Source: Allomeiothermus silvanus DSM 9946 (GTDB taxonomy: Bacteria; Deinococcota; Deinococci; Deinococcales; Thermaceae). Taken from it: a stretch of 64,000 nucleotides of DNA. Within the stretch, counting starts at the first letter, position 1; each line of letters opens with the position of its first letter. Both the position numbers and the translations under genes were made by a program. The stretch lies in the NCBI RefSeq assembly GCF_000092125.1, contig NC_014212.1, forward strand, positions 2,066,001-2,130,000. The letters are read 5' to 3'. Of the stretch, positions 57,980-64,000 are shown piece by piece. A model generated the notes under the pieces. It had not been told where the DNA came from, ran no database searches, and worked only from the letters and a program-made list of their open reading frames with translations.

Positions 57980-59302
57980 TCAAGCCATCATCAGTGGGAT
58001 GGTGGCGGGCTCCTCCGCCCCCACTACCTCACCCAAGAGCATGTGCGGGGTGGCTTGCTTGACTACCACCTGGTACAAGCCCGGGCGCGGAGCCTGGGAG
58101 GCCAGGACTAAGACCGGGTGGTTGCCGCGGCTATGGCCCTCGGCATAGCTATCGTCTTTGGCAGCGCCGCGCACCAGGACTTCGAGCGTCCGCCCTACCC
58201 AGCGCTGATTCTGCTTGTAGCTCCACTGTTTTTGTTTTTCGATAAGGCGCTGGAGGCGCTCGACCTTGACCTCGCGGGGCAGGTCTTGGAAGTGCTTGTA
58301 GCTGGGCGTGCCGGGGCGCGGCGAGTAGATGAACATGTAGGCCGAGTCATAGCCCACCTGGTCGTACAGCGAGAGGGTTTCTTGGAAATCCTCCTCCGTC
58401 TCGCCGGGAAAACCCACGATGATGTCGGTAGAAAGCACTACTTCGGGCATGGCCTCGCGGATGGCCCGGATGCGGTCCAGATACCACTCGCGGCGGTACT
58501 CCCGGCCCATCCGTCGCAGCACCCGGTTCGACCCCGACTGCACCGGCAAGTGGATGTATTCGCAGACCTGGGGTGTTTCGGCCATGGCGCGGATCACCTC
58601 ATCGGTGAAGTTGACCGGATGGCTGGTGGTGAACTTGATGCGGGGGATACCGATCTGCCCCACCATCCGCAACAGTTCGGCAAATTTGGGGAAGCCGGGC
58701 TGGTCGTTACCGTAGGAGTTGACGTTTTGGCCGAGAAGGGTCACCTCCACCACCCCGGCAGCCTTGAGTTGCTCGATTTCCCGCAGGATGAGATCGGGAT
58801 GGCGAGAGACCTCGGGACCCCGGGTAGTGGGGACGATGCAGTACGTGCAGTGGTGGTTACATCCGCGGATAATGCTCACGAAAGCCGAAAGCTGCCCTTG
58901 GGGCGCGGGCGGCAAGTGGTGGGCCAATTCTTCGCGGAAGGAAAGCTCCCAAAAGCGGCTCTTGGCCTCGAGGGCCTTGCCGATCTCGGTAAGGGCGCCA
59001 GGACCCAAAAGTATATCCACCCCGAACTTGCGAGCGATCTGCTGGCCTTCCTCGAGCTGAGCCAAGCAGCCCATCATGCCTACCATCAAGTCGCGCTTGT
59101 CCTTTTCCTTGCGCAGTTCACCCAAAAGCGAGCGCACTTTTTCGACCGGCTTTCCGCGCACCGCACAGGTGTTGACGAGCACGAAGTCGGCTTCCTGCCA
59201 GGTGTCTACAAATTCCGCACCCAACGACGCCAGCTCGCTTTTGACGAGGTGGGTGTCGTACTCGTTCATCTGACAGCCATAGGTGATGATGTGGGTTTTC
59301 AT
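57980..59302 (-). CDS. miaB: tRNA-2-methylthio-N6-(dimethylallyl)adenosine synthase
   Basis: Adds a methylthio group at A37 of tRNA. 440 aa. N-terminal domain with three Cys ([22 protein letters not shown]) that holds the first 4Fe-4S cluster, the radical-SAM CxxxCxxC in [17 protein letters not shown], and a C-terminal TRAM domain. ATG 59302 is chosen; GAGGTAGG is upstream and the longer frame to 59398 has no support. All cluster Cys are present. Confidence 0.94.
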   Translation of the reverse strand: MKTHIITYGCQMNEYDTHLVKSELASLGAEFVDTWQEADFVLVNTCAVRGKPVEKVRSLLGELRKEKDKRDLMVGMMGCLAQLEEGQQIARKFGVDILLGPGALTEIGKALEAKSRFWELSFREELAHHLPPAPQGQLSAFVSIIRGCNHHCTYCIVPTTRGPEVSRHPDLILREIEQLKAAGVVEVTLLGQNVNSYGNDQPGFPKFAELLRMVGQIGIPRIKFTTSHPVNFTDEVIRAMAETPQVCEYIHLPVQSGSNRVLRRMGREYRREWYLDRIRAIREAMPEVVLSTDIIVGFPGETEEDFQETLSLYDQVGYDSAYMFIYSPRPGTPSYKHFQDLPREVKVERLQRLIEKQKQWSYKQNQRWVGRTLEVLVRGAAKDDSYAEGHSRGNHPVLVLASQAPRPGLYQVVVKQATPHMLLGEVVGAEEPATIPLMMA

Positions 59303-59429
59303 GCCTACCTCAGGTGGCGTACCGGAGGGATTCCGGGGCCTGCAACGCCCCCCAGTGTACCGGACGGGGCGTGAATTGTCACACCGGTTGCCCTTCACAA
59401 ATAGCGATGTACCCGCACAGACCAGGAAT

Positions 59430-60251
59430 CTAGCGGCGCCGCAGACCCCGACGGATTAGCCGCATCAGGGTAGGCTCTTCCTCTTCTATTCCCTCGCGAA
59501 GCCGCACCGCCGCCACTACCGGCATCCAAGCCTCGAGTTCCTCCCAGTCAGCTTTGGGAGCGCTCCCGAAGTAGTGCTCGAGGTACACTTGATAGAACTG
59601 TTTTCGCCGGGCCAGCAGTTCCCGTCGGGCCGGAAGATTGGGAGGCAGGGCACTATAAAGCAACAACAGCCCGGTACGGGCCACGTCGGCCAAGGGGTTT
59701 CCCTGGACTGCATTGGGCCAGTCAATGATCCAAGCGTTCTCGCTGCTTAGAGGGACTTGGCCACTCACCAGCACATTGTCGGGGTGAAAATCTCCGTGGC
59801 ATAGGGCGCTACCCTCTGGCAGGCCACCCATATAGGCCAAAAGATCGCGCCTGAGGGCTTCGTCGAGCTTGCTGGCGCGAATACGCTGTAAAAAACGCTC
59901 CCGCTGAGAGGGAAGCCATCCACCCGTATGCCGGGGGGATGAAATCTGGTGGAGGCGGCGGTGTAACAAGCCTAGCAGCGCTGCTGTATCGAAAAGCTGA
60001 TCGGGGTTCTGCCATACGTACTCGATCAGCGAGACCCCAAAGATCCGCTCATAGACTATTCCCCAGCGCCCCTCCACCTCGAGCAGGTCTTCGACTTTAG
60101 GCGCAGGCGCTCCTGCCGCCCACACCTTGGTAGCGAGGTCGGCCTCGAGTTCCACATCCTCGCGCGAGAATTCCGGCCAGAACAGCTTGAGCACGAAACT
60201 CTCGCCCCAGGCATATACCTCGGCTTCGCGGCCCTGACCCAAGCGTAGCAT
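59430..60251 (-). CDS. APH-fold kinase (aminoglycoside phosphotransferase family)
   Basis: 273 aa. [16 protein letters not shown] has the ATP-binding Lys, [13 protein letters not shown] the catalytic His-Gly-Asp, and [19 protein letters not shown] the metal-binding Asp. The enzyme phosphorylates a small molecule. Aminoglycosides are one of many substrates in this family; here sugars, choline or antibiotics are equally possible. AGCATA/TATGCT (60260-60265) is 8 nt before the ATG. Stands alone. Confidence 0.85.
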   Translation of the reverse strand: MLRLGQGREAEVYAWGESFVLKLFWPEFSREDVELEADLATKVWAAGAPAPKVEDLLEVEGRWGIVYERIFGVSLIEYVWQNPDQLFDTAALLGLLHRRLHQISSPRHTGGWLPSQRERFLQRIRASKLDEALRRDLLAYMGGLPEGSALCHGDFHPDNVLVSGQVPLSSENAWIIDWPNAVQGNPLADVARTGLLLLYSALPPNLPARRELLARRKQFYQVYLEHYFGSAPKADWEELEAWMPVVAAVRLREGIEEEEPTLMRLIRRGLRRR

Positions 60252-60360
60252 GCCTTTTCAGCATAGTGGTTTTCTACCGCATGATCATCAGAGGGAGCGC
60301 GTATACCTCCCACCTTTCAAGCGGATTGGCCAGCGTCTGCTCCGGCCCATGCAAGCACGA

Positions 60361-60385
60361 AAAAGTCGGGGCCTTGTGCCCCGAC
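60361..60385 (-). terminator. Terminator of the glycogen phosphorylase gene
   Basis: GTCGGGGC (60365-60372) with GCCCCGAC (60378-60385), 5-nt loop; on the minus strand followed by TTTTTCG. Confidence 0.85.
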
Positions 60386-60401
60386 CGATATGTATAAGAC
60401 G

Positions 60402-62900
60402 CTAGGCCCATTTGACGAAGGCTACTTCATGTGGCCCTGAGAGTTCGGGGTGAACCGCGATAGCCCGCACCCCGTAAACGTAGCTGCCGGGGCGGTGGGG
60501 CAGGTAGCTACCCTCAAAAACCAGGGCTTCGCGCTCACGACCCGCGGGCCTGAGCGGCAAGACTTCCAGGTCTCCGCTGCTGCGGCGTACTACCAGTTCT
60601 ACCCGCAAAGTATTTTCGGGCAAGTTGGGAGCGCTCAGGAAGGCCCTGAGGTTTAGGCCTTGGCCATTGACCATCACGTCGCCGCGATTCTCCACCCATA
60701 GCCGTACGTTGCTCCACTGGCTCTTGGTCTGGGTCTTCCAGGCCGCAATCTCCTTGAGCCGCACCCCTTCTTGGGCGCTGAGGCGGGCTGAGCGCTGGGC
60801 CAGTGGGATGTAGTACTGGTTGACATAGTCGCGCACCATGCGGGCTGCCGAGAAACGCGGTCCCACACTCTTGATGCTCTCGCGTACCATATTGAGCCAG
60901 CCCGAAGGAGTTCCTTCCGCCCCGCGGGCGTAGAAGAGCGGCAGGATCTCGTACTCGAGGGTGTAGTAAAGCGCCTGGGCATCGGCGGTGTCCTGGGCCT
61001 CATCGGTAGCATAATTGCGCTCGTCGCCGATCTGCCAACCGTTGCGGGTGTTGAAGGCTTCCGCCCACCAGCCGTCCAGGATCGAGAAGTTGAGCGCCCC
61101 GTTGAGGGCAGCTTTCATGCCGGAAGTCCCGCTAGCCTCCATCGGGCGGCGGGGGGTGTTAAGCCAGATATCCACCCCCTGCACCAGCAACCGGGCTAAG
61201 CTTATATCGTAATTTTCCAAGAGGATTATCCGGTCCTCAAGGCCCAGATCGCGGATTTTGGCCACGAGGTCTTTGATGAAGCTTTTACCGGGGTCGTCCT
61301 GCGGGTGGGCTTTACCTGCAAAGACAAACTGCACCGGGTAGGCCCCGCGCAGAATGCGCACCAGCCGCTCAGGATCGGTAAACAGCAGCACCGCCCGCTT
61401 GTAGGTGGCGAAGCGCCGGGCGAAACCGATGGTGAGGGCGTGCGGGTCGAGGGCCTTCTCGGCCTCGCGAAGCCGGGCCGGAGCCTCACCGTTACGTTTA
61501 CGCTGCTCGAAGAGCCGGGAGCGCACCTCACGCACCAGGTGAGCCCGCAGGCTGTTGCGCACCCGCCAAAGGTCCTCTTCGGGCAGGTCCTCGGTGCGCC
61601 ACAGTTCGGGATCTTCGACCTGCTCACGCCACTGCGGGGGGAAGTGCTGGCGGTAGAGCCCGAGCAGTTCGGGGTGCAGGAAAGTCCAGGTGTGTACCCC
61701 GTTGGTGACGTGACCCACCGGTACCTCCTCCGGCTCGAGCCCCGGCCACAGGTGGCGGAACATGTTGCGAGAGACCTCCCCGTGCAGCCTGGAGACCCCG
61801 TTGGCAGCCCGCGAAAGGGTAAGGGCTAGGTGAGACATGGAGAAAACTGGGCCCCAGGACTTTTGCTCGAGGCCCAGCGCCATGAACTCGTCGCGGCTGA
61901 TCCCGAGCTTGTCCCACCAGCCGCCCAGGTAGCGATCCATCAGATCTAGCGGGAAGGAGTCGTGCCCGGCGGGGACCGGGGTGTGGGTGGTGAAGAGGGC
62001 CCCGGAAGCTGCCGCCTCCAAGGCCTCAGGGAAGGGCTTGCCCGAGGCCACCAGCTCGCGTATCCGCTCGAGGCCCATGAAGGCCGCGTGCCCCTCGTTC
62101 ATGTGCCAGACCGTGGGGGCCAATCCCAAAGCCCGCAGCATCCGCACCCCCCCGATCCCCAGGATAAGCTCCTGCTGGATGCGCATCTCTTGCCCCGGGG
62201 CGTAGAGCCGGGCGGTGAGGTAACGGTCATCGGGGGCGTTCTCGGGCAGGTTGGTGCTCATCAGGTAAACCGGGACAGTGCCCACCTGGGCCTTGTAAGC
62301 TGTCACCCATACCGTGCGCCCAGGGAACTCTACCCCGACACGTAGAGGCTTACCCTCAGCGTCCTCCACCGGGGTAAGCGGTAGTTCCTCGGGGTGCTGC
62401 TCATCATAGACCTCTTTTTGCTGCCCATCCGGGGAGAGTTCCTGGCGGAAGTACCCTTGGTGGTAGAAAAGGCCTATTCCAACCAGGCTCAGGCCGTGAT
62501 CAGAAGCGGCTTTGATGTGGTCCCCGGCCAAAATCCCCAAGCCCCCCGAGTAGATCGGCAAGGACTCGTGAAAACCGAACTCCATGGAAAAATAGCCGAT
62601 CAGCGGGGTGGTGGATTTGGGGCGGCTCGAGAGGTATTTGCGAAAGCTCTCCACCACCGCCTCGACGTGCCCCAGATAGGAGACGTCTTCGGCCAGGGCG
62701 GCAATCCGGTCGGGGTCGGTCTCGAGGAGCTGTTTGACCGGATTTCCCCGGAAGCGCTTCCAGTTGCCGGGATCGAGCTGCTCAAAGAGGCGCTGGGCCT
62801 CGGGGTTCCAACTCCACCAGAGGTTATAGGCTACCTCGCGCAACCCCTTGAGGGGCGCAGGCAAGGTGGGCATAGCGGTAATCCGTCCGAGTACATTCAT
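60402..62900 (-). CDS. Alpha-glucan (glycogen) phosphorylase
   Basis: Releases glucose-1-phosphate from alpha-1,4-glucans. 832 aa of the short GT35 group with an N-terminal DUF3417 domain (NLWWSWNPEAQRLF, near residue 27). Core: YSGGLGILAGDHIKAASDHG, FATYKRAVLLFTDPERL and the PLP-Lys loop EASGTSGMKAALNGALNFS. The family uses PLP on the Lys of GMK. No other glycogen gene lies near. -10-like TAAGAT is about 12 nt before the ATG. It ends before a clear terminator. Confidence 0.93.
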   Translation of the reverse strand: MNVLGRITAMPTLPAPLKGLREVAYNLWWSWNPEAQRLFEQLDPGNWKRFRGNPVKQLLETDPDRIAALAEDVSYLGHVEAVVESFRKYLSSRPKSTTPLIGYFSMEFGFHESLPIYSGGLGILAGDHIKAASDHGLSLVGIGLFYHQGYFRQELSPDGQQKEVYDEQHPEELPLTPVEDAEGKPLRVGVEFPGRTVWVTAYKAQVGTVPVYLMSTNLPENAPDDRYLTARLYAPGQEMRIQQELILGIGGVRMLRALGLAPTVWHMNEGHAAFMGLERIRELVASGKPFPEALEAAASGALFTTHTPVPAGHDSFPLDLMDRYLGGWWDKLGISRDEFMALGLEQKSWGPVFSMSHLALTLSRAANGVSRLHGEVSRNMFRHLWPGLEPEEVPVGHVTNGVHTWTFLHPELLGLYRQHFPPQWREQVEDPELWRTEDLPEEDLWRVRNSLRAHLVREVRSRLFEQRKRNGEAPARLREAEKALDPHALTIGFARRFATYKRAVLLFTDPERLVRILRGAYPVQFVFAGKAHPQDDPGKSFIKDLVAKIRDLGLEDRIILLENYDISLARLLVQGVDIWLNTPRRPMEASGTSGMKAALNGALNFSILDGWWAEAFNTRNGWQIGDERNYATDEAQDTADAQALYYTLEYEILPLFYARGAEGTPSGWLNMVRESIKSVGPRFSAARMVRDYVNQYYIPLAQRSARLSAQEGVRLKEIAAWKTQTKSQWSNVRLWVENRGDVMVNGQGLNLRAFLSAPNLPENTLRVELVVRRSSGDLEVLPLRPAGREREALVFEGSYLPHRPGSYVYGVRAIAVHPELSGPHEVAFVKWA

Positions 62901-63002
62901 AAGCCAAAGAGCATCTTACCATTGAGTATTTGCCGCGCTTCGTGAACCGACCGTAAGCTGAACCTGGATGCCGTTAGCACAGCGCCCTAGACTGGCCTAG
63001 GG

Positions 63003-63710
63003 GTGAAAAAAGACCTAACGACTTACCTTTCTGAAGCCGTGCAAAGCGCCCACGATCAGCTTGAGCGGCGGATCGCAGCTTACCTGGCTGGTAAGGAGCT
63101 AGGTATAAGCTGCCGCAAAGGGTGTGCGTTTTGCTGCCACGCCCTGGTGACCCTCTCGCTGGCCGAGGCTGAGTATCTGCGGGGCCATCTGAGCCCGGAG
63201 GGCCTCGAGCACGTCCAGGGCGTAGGCCAGAAGCGGCTGCAACGAATTGCCCGCGAGAAAAACACCCCCGACTTCCCTACCCGCTACTTCCTCGAAGCCC
63301 ACCCCTGCCCGCTGCTCACCCAAGACGGAGCTTGTTCGGCCTATGCCCACCGCCCCCTGGCCTGCCGCGGCGTGCTCACCGACCTCCAGGCCCGCTACTG
63401 CTCTCCGGGGGCCATCCCTGCACTCAAAGGAACACAACGAAAAGCTTATCTGGGCCAGCTCGAGCCCCATCACGGTCCTGAGCACTATCTGAAAATTCCC
63501 TGGCGGGCCTCCGAGCAAGCCGCCCGGCGGCTGTGGCGACGCGAGCAGGGGGCTCGAGGCTTTACCGTCATTGGGGAGTTAGCAAGCATGATATACCTGC
63601 TGGGCCAAGCCGATTTCCGCAAAGCCCTAAGCGGGGGACAAAAAGCCGTCCGGGACTACCTGAGAAGTCAGGGCCTGCTGGGTGGAGAGTGGGGATTCTG
63701 GGTGGGGTAG
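63003..63710 (+). CDS. YkgJ-family Cys-cluster protein (putative metal binding)
   Basis: 235 aa from GTG 63003. Cys pattern GCAFCCHALV near residue 40, then HPCPLLTQDGACSAYAHRPLACRG (Cys about 8-12 apart) as in YkgJ (UPF0153) proteins, thought to bind zinc or iron. Function unknown. The C-terminal 90 residues are helical. Converges with the JAMM gene. Confidence 0.8.
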   Translation: MKKDLTTYLSEAVQSAHDQLERRIAAYLAGKELGISCRKGCAFCCHALVTLSLAEAEYLRGHLSPEGLEHVQGVGQKRLQRIAREKNTPDFPTRYFLEAHPCPLLTQDGACSAYAHRPLACRGVLTDLQARYCSPGAIPALKGTQRKAYLGQLEPHHGPEHYLKIPWRASEQAARRLWRREQGARGFTVIGELASMIYLLGQADFRKALSGGQKAVRDYLRSQGLLGGEWGFWVG

Positions 63711-63713
63711 GTG

Positions 63714-64000
63714 TTACTGCCTTATCTCGATCCCCACCTCTTCCCCTTCCGGTAAGCGATACGCCCGTACCTCGCTTGACTCGAGGGCGAAGATCACGTA
63801 GGGAACCCGCCAGTAGGCTTTAGAGGTATCGGTGGGGCTGGGCCGGGCCGGGCCAGTGGGGTGCGAGTGGTAGATGGCCAGAAGCTCCAGGCCCGCCGCC
63901 TCGAGCCCCTGGAGCGTCCGCAACAGCTCTACCGGGTCGGCCTCGTAGCTTTGATGGGGCTTGGGATGCACATTGGGTAGGGGATGTACCTGGGTCACCA
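63714..64000 (-). CDS. JAMM/MPN+ metalloprotease (C-terminal part)
   Basis: The frame is open at the right edge, so the N-terminus is outside the window. The visible part has the JAMM zinc motif IYHSHPTGPARPSPTD (His-x-His plus Asp). Members include M67 deubiquitinase-like proteases and sulfur-carrier processing enzymes such as those that cleave MoaD- or ThiS-like tails. Which one this is cannot be seen. Confidence 0.8.
   Translation of the reverse strand, partial: VTQVHPLPNVHPKPHQSYEADPVELLRTLQGLEAAGLELLAIYHSHPTGPARPSPTDTSKAYWRVPYVIFALESSEVRAYRLPEGEEVGIEIRQ

Overview
The window looks like chromosomal DNA of a thermophile of the Deinococcus-Thermus phylum, most likely the Meiothermus group. 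The evidence is the G+C-rich coding style (many GTG and TTG starts), dense gene packing, many promoters whose -10 box lies only 6-8 nt before the start codon (leaderless messages), Lpt-like export proteins beside a FemX-type ligase, and a striking excess of the palindrome CTCGAG. No species can be proved from the sequence alone.

Layout. 1-4.9 kb: aminotransferase end, hsp20, an IS481-type element lodged beside the hsp20 promoter, a TetR regulator with a partner membrane protein carrying a degenerate transglutaminase fold, and a lipoprotein. 5-22.7 kb: housekeeping and central metabolism (PepF, TetR, HD hydrolase, enoyl-CoA hydratase, purine nucleoside phosphorylase, orphan ABC ATPase, Crp/Fnr regulator, Rpe, ComB, M20 peptidase, an HspR-type regulator made of two fused copies, malic enzyme, aldehyde dehydrogenase, CoaD, RsmD, tRNA-Pro(CGG), CobW GTPase, YibE/F). 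23-32.2 kb: a large G8-domain lipoprotein resembling the animal hyaluronidases CEMIP/TMEM2, LigA, an IS701-type element, and half of a BMP-type nucleoside importer (binding protein and ATPase, no permeases). 32.2-39.6 kb: an envelope block (LCP ligase, PheA, orphan response regulator, a repeat-rich spacer, FemX-like ligase, LptC-like and two LptA-like proteins). 39.6-52.5 kb: a CBS-ACT protein and a 12-gene reductive pyrimidine catabolism and uptake operon (preT, preA, hydantoinase, exporter, codA and an NMT1-type ABC transporter). 53-64 kb: lon preceded by a HAIR-like site, a frameshifted FAD oxidoreductase, small membrane proteins, MiaB, an APH-fold kinase, glycogen phosphorylase, a YkgJ-type protein and the end of a JAMM metalloprotease.

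How genes connect. PreT/PreA, dihydropyrimidinase and cytosine deaminase would take cytosine and uracil to N-carbamoyl-beta-alanine, fed by the neighbouring transporter; no beta-ureidopropionase is visible. PNP and the BMP importer add nucleoside salvage. The fused HspR, the HAIR-like site at lon and hsp20 with its hairpin leader suggest a heat-shock regulon.

The items I would check first are the covalently duplicated HspR and its putative site at lon, the CEMIP-like lipoprotein, the Lpt-like bridge in a lineage without classical LPS, and the pyrimidine operon with its asymmetric transporter.
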